Below, one piece after another: positions 15,253 through 23,573 of a DNA stretch of 64,000 nt. Source of the stretch: JALZKA01 sp963753385 (GTDB taxonomy: Bacteria > Actinomycetota > Thermoleophilia > Solirubrobacterales > 70-9); contig CAVWCC010000008.1 in assembly GCA_963753385.1 (NCBI GenBank), positions 558,001 through 622,000 of the forward strand, written 5' to 3'. The notes below the pieces were generated by a model. It saw only the letters and a list, made by a program, of their open reading frames with translations, was not told the DNA's origin and searched no databases. The number at the start of each line of letters is the position of its first letter. The stretch's first letter is position 1. The translations under genes were made by a program, and so were the position numbers.

Positions 15253-15504
15253 GTGAGGCGCCTCGTCCTCTACGGACGGCCGGATTGCCACCTCTGCGAC
15301 GAGGCGCGCGAGCTCGTGCTGCCGATGGTCCGCGAGGCCGGCGACGTGGAGCTCGAGGAGGTCGACATCGAGGCGGACGACGAGCTCTTCGCCCGGCTTC
15401 TGGAGCGGATTCCCGTGCTCGAGCTCGACGGCGATGTGATCGGCGAGCTCGAGCCCGACCCGTCGGCGCTGCGGGCGGCCCTGCTACATACTTCTGCGCG
15501 ATGA
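15253..15504 (+). CDS. Glutaredoxin-like (DUF836) protein
   Basis: This encodes 83 residues from a GTG. A thioredoxin-fold start (LVLYGRPDCHLC) carries the redox motif CHLC at residues about 12-15, followed by a charged helix, and the cis-proline segment RIPVLELDGD. It has normal length for the DUF836/glutaredoxin group, which acts in thiol-disulfide exchange; partners are unknown. The stop overlaps the ATG of rex (ATGA), so redox thiol protein and redox repressor are translationally coupled. Confidence 0.88.
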   Translation: MRRLVLYGRPDCHLCDEARELVLPMVREAGDVELEEVDIEADDELFARLLERIPVLELDGDVIGELEPDPSALRAALLHTSAR

Positions 15505-16172
15505 ATGAGGGGATCTCAGGCGCCGGAGGCGTCCCGTCGGAGACCGCCACCGATGGTGAGCGGCTGTCGCTGGGCGTGGCCGCGCGCCTTTCGCGCTACC
15601 TCCAGGTGCTGACCCAGGCACGCAAGATGGGCAAGGAGACGATCTCCTCCCAGGAGCTCGCCGAGTACACGCACATCAACTCGACCCAGATCCGCCGTGA
15701 CCTGTCGGGCTTCGGCAAGTTCGGGAAGCGCGGCGTCGGCTACCGGGTCGAATCGCTGGTCTCCGAGATCCGGAAGATCCTCCGCACGGCCGGCCAGCAC
15801 AACATCGCGCTGTTCGGCGCCGGCAACCTCGGGCAGGCGATCGCCAGCTCGGACATCTTCGCCGACCACGGGTTCCAGATCGTCGCCGTCTTCGACGTCG
15901 ACCAGGACCGGGTCGGAGGCGACGTGAGCGGCGTTCCCGTTCGCGATTTCTCCGAGCTCGAGCGGGTCGTCGAGGACGAGGAGGTCGTCGTGGGCGTGCT
16001 CGCTGTCCCGGCCGCCGCGGCCCAGGAGGTCGCCGACCGGCTCGTCGAGTCGGGAGTCAAGATCATCTTCAACTACTCGGAGCAGCTCCTGCAGGTGCCG
16101 CCCGAGGTGACCGTCCACACCTCGAGCCCGGCCGTGGACCTCCTCTACGCCCTCTACTTCTACCTGGCGTAA
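15501..16172 (+). CDS. rex: Redox-sensing transcriptional repressor Rex
   Basis: This 223-residue regulator senses the NADH/NAD+ ratio. An N-terminal winged helix (SRYLQVLTQARKMGKETIS, then TQIRRDLSGFGKFGKRGVGY) precedes a Rossmann domain with GAGNLGQAIA (residues about 100-109) and the domain-swap C-terminal helix ending LLYALYFYLA. The ATG at 15501 adds an unusual Gly/Glu-rich extension of about 25 residues before the family core. No Rex operator (TTGTGA-type palindrome) is visible near it in this window, so its targets are elsewhere or diverged. Confidence 0.96.
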   Translation: MNEGISGAGGVPSETATDGERLSLGVAARLSRYLQVLTQARKMGKETISSQELAEYTHINSTQIRRDLSGFGKFGKRGVGYRVESLVSEIRKILRTAGQHNIALFGAGNLGQAIASSDIFADHGFQIVAVFDVDQDRVGGDVSGVPVRDFSELERVVEDEEVVVGVLAVPAAAAQEVADRLVESGVKIIFNYSEQLLQVPPEVTVHTSSPAVDLLYALYFYLA

Positions 16173-16188
16173 GGGAGGTGGCTTATTA

Positions 16189-17355
16189 GTGGGCGAGGAC
16201 GCGACCCTCGACCTCGGCGCGGTCCATCAGCGCTTCGCGGAGTCCCAGGACTTCACCGTGGGGCTCGAGGAGGAGTTCGCGATCGTCGATCCGGACAGCC
16301 TGGAGCTGGTGCACCGGTTCGGGGACCTGTACGCGGCATGCCAGGAGGACGAGCTGCTCGCGGCTTCGGCGGCGGGCGAGCTGATCGACACCGAGATCGA
16401 GATCAGGTCTGGGCGGGGCGAGAGCTTCGCTGCCGCGGTGGCGATGCAGCGCGAGCACCGGACCCGGCTGTTCGCGCTCGCCGACCGGTTCGAGCTCGGG
16501 CTCGCGGCGATGGGGACCCACCCTTGGGCCGACTACCTGGACCAGCGGATCATCGACACCGTCCACTACAACCGCCTGCGTGACGAGCTCCGCTGGGTCG
16601 CGCAGCGGAACAACACCTGGAGCATGCACGTGCACGTCGGCATCAGGGGCGCTGACCGGGCGGTCGCGGTCTGCGACCACCTCCGCGAGCTCCTGCCGCC
16701 GCTCCTTGCGGTGTCGTCGAACTCGCCGTTCCTCGACGGGCACGACACCGGCCTGCATTCGATTCGGACCCAGATCTTCACGCGCACGTTCCCGCGCTGC
16801 GGCGTGCACGAGCCGTTCGGGACGTGGGATGAGTACGCGAGCTTCATCGAGCGCCTGACAGCTACGGGCACGGTTGTCGAGGCCACGCAGCTCTGGTGGA
16901 GCGTGCGCCCGCACCACTCGTTCGGGACCGTCGAGCTGCGAATCTGCGATGCCCAGACGCGCGGCGAGGAGTCGTTCGCGCTCGCAGGCCTGATCTCCGG
17001 CTGCATCGTCCAGGCGGCGCTCGACCACGACGACGGGCGCCTCCCGGAGCCGCTGCGGGGCAGGGAGATCGAGGAGAACCTCTGGCGCGCCATCCGCCAC
17101 GGCATGGACGGCGAGATGATCGACTGGCGCTCGGGCGCGGAGCTCGTCCCGACATCTGCCGTGCTCGAGCGGCTGTTCGAGTGGTCAGCTCCGGCCCGCG
17201 GGCTGATTGGGGCGGACGACATGCCGGCCGGCCCGAACGGGACCCAGCGCGCACGAGCGCAGCACGAGGGCGGGATGGGCCTGGCGGAGGTCTACCGCGA
17301 GGCGATCACGGAGACGCGACGCACCTACGCCCCCGAGCCGGCGCCTGCTCGGTAG
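16189..17355 (+). CDS. YbdK-type carboxylate-amine ligase (glutamate-cysteine ligase 2 family)
   Basis: This encodes 388 residues from a GTG preceded by GGGAGGTGG, a strong ribosome-binding site. Family markers are FTVGLEEEFAIVD (ATP/Mg-binding glutamates), NNTWSMHVHVGI, HDTGLHSIRTQIF and FGTVELRICDAQT. YbdK proteins have weak glutamate-cysteine ligase activity in vitro; in actinobacteria they may serve ergothioneine, mycothiol-independent thiol or peptide pathways. The real amine substrate cannot be read from the sequence. It follows glutaredoxin and rex, a redox setting. Confidence 0.88.
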   Translation: MGEDATLDLGAVHQRFAESQDFTVGLEEEFAIVDPDSLELVHRFGDLYAACQEDELLAASAAGELIDTEIEIRSGRGESFAAAVAMQREHRTRLFALADRFELGLAAMGTHPWADYLDQRIIDTVHYNRLRDELRWVAQRNNTWSMHVHVGIRGADRAVAVCDHLRELLPPLLAVSSNSPFLDGHDTGLHSIRTQIFTRTFPRCGVHEPFGTWDEYASFIERLTATGTVVEATQLWWSVRPHHSFGTVELRICDAQTRGEESFALAGLISGCIVQAALDHDDGRLPEPLRGREIEENLWRAIRHGMDGEMIDWRSGAELVPTSAVLERLFEWSAPARGLIGADDMPAGPNGTQRARAQHEGGMGLAEVYREAITETRRTYAPEPAPAR

Positions 17356-17365
17356 CGTTGCGCTG

Positions 17366-17764
17366 ATGGAAGGTGATCCCACCCAGCCGCCCGGCGGCGC
17401 CCCGCCAAGCGAAGAGGAGCTGCGGGAGCGGATCGAGGAGCAGCTGCGGCAGGTTCGCGTCCAGGACCTGCTGGTCGAGAGCGCGGCCTCGATCGTCAAC
17501 CTGACGGCGCGGCGCATCGCGAAGCCCGACGAGCAGGACCTGGAGCAGGCGCGGGTCGGGATCGAGGCGGTCCGGGCGCTGGTCGACCTGATCGACGGCG
17601 AGGTCCAGGGCCAGATCCGCGGGGCGCTCTCGGAGCTGCAGCTGCTCTACGCGCGCGCCTCGAAGGGCGAGCCACTCGACACTCCGCCGGAAGCGGAATC
17701 CGCGCCTGAGCAGCCCGAGCCGGAGAAGCCGCCGCCGAAGCTCTGGACTCCTGGGCCGGACTGA
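17366..17764 (+). CDS. DUF1844-like helical protein
   Basis: This encodes 132 residues from an ATG ten bases after the ligase. The core (about residues 15-95) is all helical with ESAASIVNLTARRIAKP, EQARVGIEAVRALVDLI and a third helix, the pattern of DUF1844, found in many Gram-positive genomes with unknown function. The N-terminus and C-terminus are Pro/Glu-rich and disordered. A TANNNT hexamer at 17353-17358 includes the TAG stop of the upstream gene, so it may be fortuitous. No membrane segment was seen. Confidence 0.75.
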   Translation: MEGDPTQPPGGAPPSEEELRERIEEQLRQVRVQDLLVESAASIVNLTARRIAKPDEQDLEQARVGIEAVRALVDLIDGEVQGQIRGALSELQLLYARASKGEPLDTPPEAESAPEQPEPEKPPPKLWTPGPD

Positions 17765-17801
17765 CGGTACCCCCGTTAAGTAGACTGCGCGCCGCTCTTT
17801 C

Positions 17802-17822
17802 GGCCGTCCCCTGCGGGCGGCC
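17802..17822 (+). promoter_or_regulatory. Leader hairpin upstream of the pyrophosphatase gene
   Basis: GGCCG/CGGCC with an inner CCC/GGG and one bulged T forms an eight-pair stem in the 100 bases before hppA. A TAGACT hexamer at 17781-17786 would place transcription start just before it, giving a leader of about 70 bases. It could be an attenuator or stabiliser, or the terminator of the preceding gene. Confidence 0.35.
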
Positions 17823-17864
17823 TTGTCACGCATCCCCCCGTAAAAGCGAACTCGAGGAGTCCAG

Positions 17865-19934
17865 TTGACCGACTTTCTGACCGATTACGGCGTCGTGATC
17901 GCGCTCGTCTGCGCGGGCGCCGCCGTCCTCTACGGCGCGCTGATCACCCAGCGCCTGCTCCGGCTCTCGCCGGGCAACGAGCTCATGCAGGAGATCTCCG
18001 GCGCCGTCCAGGAAGGCGCAAAGGCCTATCTGAACCGCCAGTACCTGATCATCGCCGTCGTCGCGGTGCCGCTGGCGATCATCATCGCCCTGATCCAGGA
18101 CGCCACGGTCGCGATCGGCTTCGTGATCGGAGGCGTGCTCTCCGGGGCAGCGGGGTTCATCGGGATGAACCTCTCGGTCCGCGCAAACGCTCGCGTGGCC
18201 GAGGCGGCGCGCGGCGGCGTTCCGCCGGCGCTCGACGTCGCCTTCAAGGGTGGGTCGGTCACCGGGCTCCTCGTGGTCGGCCTGGCGCTCCTCGGCGTTG
18301 CCGGCTACTTCGGGATCCTCGTCCTCGGCGACAAGACGGATGAGGAGGCGGTCGACGCCCTGATCGGGCTGGGCTTCGGCGGCTCGCTGATCTCGGTCTT
18401 CGCGCGTCTGGGCGGCGGGATCTTCACCAAGGCGGCCGACGTGGGCGCCGATCTGGTCGGCAAGGTCGAGGCCGGGATCCCCGAGGACGACCCGCGGAAC
18501 CCGGCCGTGATCGCCGACAACGTCGGCGACAACGTCGGCGACTGCGCCGGCATGGCCGCCGACCTGTTTGAGACCTATGCGGTCACCTCGGTTGCGGTGA
18601 TGCTGCTTGGCGTCCTCACCTTCGCCGAGGACTTCTCCCGCGAAGTCGCGCTCTATCCGCTCGTGATGGGCGGCGTCGCGATCCTTGCCTCGATCGTCGG
18701 CGCGCTCTCCGTGCGGACCAAGACCGACCGGGTCGAGGGCGCGCTCTATCGCGGGCTGATCATCTCCGGGGTCATCTCGGCGGCGGCCTTCTACCCGATC
18801 ACCGAGTGGCTGATGGACGAGCCGCTTCGCCTTGGCTTCGCTGAGGCGGGTGCCGCTGCGATCAGCGTCTCGGACCTCTGGCTCTGCGCCCTGATCGGGA
18901 TCGCGGTCACCGCGGGCCTGTTCGTGATCACCGATTACTACACGTCCACCCGGTTCCGCCCGGTGCGGACGATCAGTCAGGCGTCCGTCACGGGCCACGC
19001 GACGAACATCATCCAGGGGCTTGCGCAGGGGTTCCAGGCGACCGCGGCTCCGGCGCTCCTGATCGCGCTCGCGATCCTCGGCGCCAACGAGCTCGCGGGC
19101 ATCTATGGCATCGGCATCGCCGTCATGGCCCAGCTCTCCCTGACCGGCCTGATCGTTGCGCTCGACGCGTTCGGGCCGATCACCGACAACGCGGGCGGGA
19201 TCGCCGAGATGGCGGACCTGCCGGAGGAGGTCCGCAACGTCACCGATCCGCTCGACGCAGTCGGCAACACGACCAAGGCGGTCACCAAGGGCTACGCGAT
19301 TGGCTCCGCAGCGCTGGCTGCGCTCGTGCTGTTCAAGGCGTTCGAGATCGAGCTCGGCCGCGCAGAGGGTGGCGAGGTCTTCGCGTTCTCGATCTCCGAC
19401 CCGTCGGTCCTGATCGGGCTTCTGATCGGCGGCATGATGGTCTACCTGTTCGCCGCGTTCGCGATCGAGGCGGTCGGGCGCGCCGGCGGCCAGGTCGTCG
19501 AGCAGGTCCGCAAGCAGTTCCGCGAACGGCCGGGGATCATGGCCGGGACGGAGAAGCCCGACTACGCCGACACGGTCAGCATCGTCACCGCTGCCGCACA
19601 GCGCGAGATGATCCTGCCGTCGCTGATCCCGATCGCAATTCCCGCGATCGTCGGCATCATCAGCATCGAGGCGCTCGGCGGCCTCCTGATCGGCGTGATC
19701 GTCGTCGGCCTGTTCATGGCCCTGGCGATGACGGCCGGAGGCGGCGCCTGGGACAACGCCAAGAAGCTGATCGAGGACGGCGCCTTCGGCGGCAAGGGCT
19801 CGGAGGCCCATGCGGCATCGGTCACGGGCGACACCGTCGGCGACCCCTACAAGGACACCGCCGGTCCGGCGATCAACCCGATGATCAAGGTCGCAAACAT
19901 CGTGGCCATCCTGATTATCCCGATCATCACCTAG
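17865..19934 (+). CDS. hppA: Membrane-bound proton-pumping pyrophosphatase, K+-independent type
   Basis: This 689-residue integral membrane enzyme couples PPi hydrolysis to H+ translocation. The catalytic signature GGGIFTKAADVGADLVGK, the DNVGDNVGDCAGMAADLFE segment and the second-site DTVGDPYKDTAGPAINP are intact, and about sixteen membrane helices are visible. The diagnostic GNTTKAVTKGYAIGSA has Lys where K+-dependent enzymes have Ala, which marks the K+-independent H+-pumping group. The TTG start lies after a GAGGAG ribosome-binding site. No partner gene is needed; the enzyme is a homodimer. Confidence 0.96.
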   Translation: MTDFLTDYGVVIALVCAGAAVLYGALITQRLLRLSPGNELMQEISGAVQEGAKAYLNRQYLIIAVVAVPLAIIIALIQDATVAIGFVIGGVLSGAAGFIGMNLSVRANARVAEAARGGVPPALDVAFKGGSVTGLLVVGLALLGVAGYFGILVLGDKTDEEAVDALIGLGFGGSLISVFARLGGGIFTKAADVGADLVGKVEAGIPEDDPRNPAVIADNVGDNVGDCAGMAADLFETYAVTSVAVMLLGVLTFAEDFSREVALYPLVMGGVAILASIVGALSVRTKTDRVEGALYRGLIISGVISAAAFYPITEWLMDEPLRLGFAEAGAAAISVSDLWLCALIGIAVTAGLFVITDYYTSTRFRPVRTISQASVTGHATNIIQGLAQGFQATAAPALLIALAILGANELAGIYGIGIAVMAQLSLTGLIVALDAFGPITDNAGGIAEMADLPEEVRNVTDPLDAVGNTTKAVTKGYAIGSAALAALVLFKAFEIELGRAEGGEVFAFSISDPSVLIGLLIGGMMVYLFAAFAIEAVGRAGGQVVEQVRKQFRERPGIMAGTEKPDYADTVSIVTAAAQREMILPSLIPIAIPAIVGIISIEALGGLLIGVIVVGLFMALAMTAGGGAWDNAKKLIEDGAFGGKGSEAHAASVTGDTVGDPYKDTAGPAINPMIKVANIVAILIIPIIT

Positions 19935-19937
19935 CCG

Positions 19938-19943
19938 TAGGGT
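19938..19943 (+). promoter_or_regulatory. Candidate -10 element (TAGGGT)
   Basis: TANNNT hexamer ending six bases before the GTG at 19950; consistent with leaderless transcription of the oxidase gene. Confidence 0.45.
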
Positions 19944-19949
19944 CTGCGC

Positions 19950-21017
19950 GTGAGCGCGCAGCTCGTCAACGTCGCCGACTTCGAGCAGGCCGCCGCGGGC
20001 CTGCTCGAAGCCGGCCCGCTCGGCTACTTCGCGGGCGGCGCGGGCGACGAGCGGACGCTCCGGCGGAACTCGGACGCTTTCGCGGAGTGGGAGCTGATGC
20101 CGCGCGTCCTCGTCGACGTATCGGAGGTGGATCCCTCGGTGGAGCTGTTCGGCTCCAGGCTTTCGATGCCGCTCATGGTCGCGCCGGTGGCGTTCCAGCA
20201 GCTCGCACACCCGGACGGCGAGGAGGGGATGGCTCGAGCCGCGGGCGCCGTCGGGACCGCGATGTGCCTGTCGACGATCGCCAACGCGACGCCGGCCTCG
20301 ATCGCGGCCGCCGCCCCTGACACGACGCGCTGGTTCCAGCTCTATAGCTTCCGAGACAGCGCCGTGACGGAGGCGCTCCTCGCCGAGGCCGTCGCGAGCG
20401 GGTACGAGGCGATCGCGCTAACCGTCGACGCCCCGTTCGCGGGTCGGCGGGAGCGCGACCTGCGCACCGGTTTCACCGTCGACGTGCATGCGCCCGCCGT
20501 ACAGGCGGCCACGGGGTCGGACGAGCCGCTGACCCCGGCGGACGTGTTCGCGCTCGTCGACGCGGCGCTCGACTGGGACGCATTGGCCACCCTCGCGGAG
20601 GCATGCGAGCTGCCGATCCTCCTCAAAGGGCTGATGTCGCCGGCCGACGCCGAGCTGGCGATCGAGGCCGGGGCGCGGGGCCTCGTGGTGTCAAACCACG
20701 GCGGTCGGCAGCTCGACGGCGTGCCGGCGACGCTCGACGCGCTGCCCGCGGTCGCGGATGCTGTGGCGGGCCGGGTCCCGGTGCTGATGGACGGCGGGGT
20801 GCGGCGCGGCACCGACGTGCTGGTTGCGCTGGCGCTCGGCGCTGACGCGGTCCTGGCTGGCCGCGCCCCGCTCTGGGGCCTCGCGGTCGACGGCGAGGCG
20901 GGCGCGGCCGCCGTGCTCGAGTTGCTGCGCGCCGAGATCGAGCTGGGGCTGGCGCTGCTCGGCTGTCCAAGCGCGGCCGAGGTGACACGCGAGCACGTCC
21001 AGCGCGCGCGGAGCTAG
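19950..21017 (+). CDS. FMN-dependent alpha-hydroxy-acid oxidizing protein
   Basis: This 355-residue TIM-barrel flavoenzyme belongs to the glycolate oxidase/L-lactate dehydrogenase family. Visible features are the N-terminal YFAGGAGDE, SMPLMVAPVAFQ, the YSFRDS substrate loop, the catalytic SNHGGRQLDGVPAT (His base and Arg) and the phosphate-binding VLMDGGVRRGTDVLVALALGADAVLAGR. The oxidant (O2, or a quinone/cytochrome) and the substrate cannot be told apart by sequence alone. Its stop overlaps that of the convergent glyoxalase gene. Confidence 0.9.
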   Translation: MSAQLVNVADFEQAAAGLLEAGPLGYFAGGAGDERTLRRNSDAFAEWELMPRVLVDVSEVDPSVELFGSRLSMPLMVAPVAFQQLAHPDGEEGMARAAGAVGTAMCLSTIANATPASIAAAAPDTTRWFQLYSFRDSAVTEALLAEAVASGYEAIALTVDAPFAGRRERDLRTGFTVDVHAPAVQAATGSDEPLTPADVFALVDAALDWDALATLAEACELPILLKGLMSPADAELAIEAGARGLVVSNHGGRQLDGVPATLDALPAVADAVAGRVPVLMDGGVRRGTDVLVALALGADAVLAGRAPLWGLAVDGEAGAAAVLELLRAEIELGLALLGCPSAAEVTREHVQRARS

Positions 21018-21400
21018 CTCGGGTTGCGCTCGATCAGCTCGATCCGGTAGCCGTCCGGGTCGCGGACGAAGCAGAGCCGCGAGCCGCCCTCGCGGACGGT
21101 GTAGGGCGGCTTCTCGGGCTCGATGCCGATCGAGGCGAGGCGCTCGAGGGTGGCGTCGAGGTCCTCGGCGGTGATTGCGATGTGGCCGTAGCCTGTGCCG
21201 ATCTCGTACGGCCCGTCCTGGTCGTGGTTGTAGGTGAGCTCGAGGCGGGCGCCGTCGCCGGGGAGGCCCATGAAGACGTTGATCGCTTCGTCGCGGATCG
21301 GCATCCGGCGGAGCTCCTCGAAACCGAGCTTCGAGTAGAAGTCGACGGACTTGTCTACGTCGGTGATCCGGTAGCAGGTGTGGATCAGTTCCGAGGCCAC
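21014..21400 (-). CDS. gloA: Glyoxalase I (lactoylglutathione lyase-like)
   Basis: This 128-residue VOC protein has the GloA pattern: IHTCYRITDVDKSVDFYSKLGF with the first metal histidine, LELTYNHD with Glu, GYGHIAI with the second His, and GYRIELIERNP with the last Glu. All four metal ligands are present. Actinobacteria lack glutathione, so the true thiol is probably a different low-molecular-weight thiol; this is inference. The GTG start gives a full-length protein, and a TAGCCT hexamer lies six bases upstream. Confidence 0.88.
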   Translation of the reverse strand: MASELIHTCYRITDVDKSVDFYSKLGFEELRRMPIRDEAINVFMGLPGDGARLELTYNHDQDGPYEIGTGYGHIAITAEDLDATLERLASIGIEPEKPPYTVREGGSRLCFVRDPDGYRIELIERNPS

Positions 21401-21406
21401 AGGTTG

Positions 21407-21412
21407 AGGCTA
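21407..21412 (-). promoter_or_regulatory. Candidate -10 element (TAGCCT) for the glyoxalase gene
   Basis: Minus-strand TANNNT hexamer ending six bases before the GTG at 21400. It faces the plus-strand TACACT at 21433, so the two divergent genes share a 48-base region. Confidence 0.45.
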
Positions 21413-21432
21413 TACCCGCCGTAGTGCGGTCG

Positions 21433-21438
21433 TACACT
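21433..21438 (+). promoter_or_regulatory. Candidate -10 element (TACACT) for the first APC-Usp permease
   Basis: TANNNT hexamer ending ten bases before the TTG at 21449, identical to the hexamer before uvrA. Confidence 0.4.
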
Positions 21439-21448
21439 CGCGCGTTGG

Positions 21449-23368
21449 TTGGCTGAGCGAATTCCGAGAGAGGCCGCGCTTCGGCGGGTCCACGGCACTG
21501 GGGCGTTGTTCTCCGCCGCCTACGGCAACGTCGGCTCGTCGATCTATTACGCGCTCGGCCTGGTTGCCCTCTACGCGCTGGGGCTGACGCCGGTCACGTT
21601 CATGATCGCGGGGCTGATCTTCGCGTTCACGGCGGCGACGTACGTGGAGGCGACGGTCCTGTACCCCGAGGCGGGCGGCTCGTCGAGCTTCGCGCGCCAC
21701 GCCTTCAACGAGGCGGCGAGCTTTTTCGCGGGGTGGGCCCAGATGCTCACCTACATCGTCACGGTCGCGATCTCGGCGTTCTTCGTGCCGCACTACCTGG
21801 CGGTGTTCTGGGAGCCGCTCGGACACGGCCCGGGCGATGTGATCTTCGGGATCGGGCTGGTGGCGTTGCTGGCGCTGCTCAACATCAAGGGGACCGAGGA
21901 GTCGGCGCGGCTCAACCTGGTACTTGCGATCGCCGACCTTCTAACGCAGGTCGTGCTGGTCGTGATCGGGCTCGCGATCGTGTTCGACCCGGACCTGCTC
22001 GTAACCCAGATCGACCTCGGGACGGCGCCGACGTGGGGCGACTTCGCCCTCGGGATTGCGGTCGGGATGGTCGCCTACACGGGCATCGAAACGATCTCGA
22101 ACATGGCCGAGGAGGCGCGCTCGGCGCACCGGACGATCCCGCAGGGGGTGGGGCTGGTGGTGATCGCCGTCGTCGGGCTGTATGCGCTGCTTCCCGCGAT
22201 CGCGCTGTCGGCGATGCCGGTCGAGCAGGTGAACGGCGAGTTCACGACCGAGCTGGGGACGACCTATGCCGACGATCCGGTGCTCGGGATAGTCGCGAAC
22301 CTGGGATTGAGCGTCGGCCTGACGGACGTGCTGGAGATCTACGTCGGCGTGCTCGCGGCGGTGATCCTGCTGATCGCGACCAACGCCGCCCTGATCGGGC
22401 TCTCGCGGCTTACGTTCTCGATGGGGCAGTACCGGCAGCTTCCCGAGGCCCTGCGGCAGATCCACCCGCGGTTCAAGACGCCGTACGTCGCGATCATCGT
22501 GTTCTCGGCGGTCGCCGCGGTGGTCATTGCGCCCGGGGAGACGGCGTTCCTCGGGACGATCTACGCGTTCGGCGCGACGCTGTCCTTCACGGTCGCGCAC
22601 ATGTCGGTGGTCCGGCTGCGGAGGCTGTATCCGCTCGAGACGCGTCCGATCGCCAAGGACGGGACGCGGAGCTGGCGACCGCCGGGAAACGTGAGGTTCC
22701 GTGGGGTGCCGATCCCGATCTCGGCGGTCCTCGGCGGCATCGGCACGTTCGGGGCGTTCGTGGTCGCGATGGTGCTCGATCCTGTGGTCCTGGCGACCGG
22801 GGGCGGCTGGATGCTGGCGGGCCTGCTCCTCTACTACGTCTACCGCCGCCACCAGGGGCTTCCGCTGACGCAGACGGTGAAGGTGCAGCACCTGGAGCCG
22901 CTCGGGGTCGAGGAGGTCGAATACCAGAGCGTGTTGGTCGCGTTCGACGACGACGACCCGTTCAACGAGGAGATGGTCGCGACGGCGACGGCGCTCGCCG
23001 CTCGGAAGCGCAGGGCGATCCACGTCGTCTCGCTGCTGGCCGTGCCGAGTCACCTGCCGATCGACGCGCCGCTGGAGGCCGAGGAGCGCCAGGCGCAGTC
23101 GAAGCTCGAGCAGGCGAAGCTGTTGAGCGGCCAGCGGGTGACGGGCAGCGTCGTGCGCGTGCGCCCGGGACAGTCCGCGGGTGCGATCGTGAAGGGGGCG
23201 CGCGACATCGGGGCGGCGGCAATCGTGATGCAGCTGCGGTACCGCGCCGGGGTGCCGATGTACTCGAAGACGTTGCAGACCGTCCTGGCGAAGCGGCCGT
23301 CCCGCGTGATCATCGCCGCCAACCCGGAGGTGGCACGCGCCGGGATCGTCCCGGCGGTCCCGGCCTAG
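21449..23368 (+). CDS. APC-superfamily permease with C-terminal Usp-like domain (first of two)
   Basis: This encodes 639 residues. Residues about 15-465 form a twelve-helix APC transporter (AYGNVGSSIYYALGLVALYA opens helix 1 with the GS/YYALG substrate-site signature; YTGIETISNMAEEAR is the helix 6-loop region). Residues about 490-625 form a universal-stress-protein-like domain beginning YQSVLVAFDDDD. This build matches annotated amino acid permeases and also the potassium importer KimA of Bacillus. The substrate is unproven. It is followed ten bases later by a 64-residue membrane protein and then by a second permease of the same build, with RCK proteins downstream. Confidence 0.88.
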   Translation: MAERIPREAALRRVHGTGALFSAAYGNVGSSIYYALGLVALYALGLTPVTFMIAGLIFAFTAATYVEATVLYPEAGGSSSFARHAFNEAASFFAGWAQMLTYIVTVAISAFFVPHYLAVFWEPLGHGPGDVIFGIGLVALLALLNIKGTEESARLNLVLAIADLLTQVVLVVIGLAIVFDPDLLVTQIDLGTAPTWGDFALGIAVGMVAYTGIETISNMAEEARSAHRTIPQGVGLVVIAVVGLYALLPAIALSAMPVEQVNGEFTTELGTTYADDPVLGIVANLGLSVGLTDVLEIYVGVLAAVILLIATNAALIGLSRLTFSMGQYRQLPEALRQIHPRFKTPYVAIIVFSAVAAVVIAPGETAFLGTIYAFGATLSFTVAHMSVVRLRRLYPLETRPIAKDGTRSWRPPGNVRFRGVPIPISAVLGGIGTFGAFVVAMVLDPVVLATGGGWMLAGLLLYYVYRRHQGLPLTQTVKVQHLEPLGVEEVEYQSVLVAFDDDDPFNEEMVATATALAARKRRAIHVVSLLAVPSHLPIDAPLEAEERQAQSKLEQAKLLSGQRVTGSVVRVRPGQSAGAIVKGARDIGAAAIVMQLRYRAGVPMYSKTLQTVLAKRPSRVIIAANPEVARAGIVPAVPA

Positions 23369-23378
23369 GATCTGATCG

Positions 23379-23573
23379 ATGTCTCCTCCCGCCCCCGACG
23401 AGGTCTATCGCGGCGCGACGCGCGTCTTCGCGACGATCATCATCGGCTTCGGGATCGCGATCGTTGCGATCACGCTCGCGAACGGAGGCGGAATCGCGGC
23501 CACCGGCCTGTGGATCGGGCTGATCTTCACCGCGCTCGGAATCGGCCGGCTCTACCTGTCGTTGCGAGGATGA
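23379..23573 (+). CDS. Two-helix membrane microprotein between the APC-Usp permeases
   Basis: This encodes 64 residues from an ATG. Two hydrophobic segments (residues about 16-33 and 40-60), joined by a Gly-rich turn (NGGGIAATG), suggest a helical hairpin. The C-terminus is short and basic (YLSLRG). No family is recognised. The stop overlaps the ATG of the next permease (ATGA). Its position between two permeases suggests an accessory subunit, but this is inference. The TAGGAT hexamer upstream (23366-23371) overlaps the stop codon of the previous gene. Confidence 0.7.
   Translation: MSPPAPDEVYRGATRVFATIIIGFGIAIVAITLANGGGIAATGLWIGLIFTALGIGRLYLSLRG

Noticed and set aside
15440..16190. Rex operator near rex
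   Set aside because: I searched for a TTGTGA-N-TCACAA type palindrome around rex and found none.
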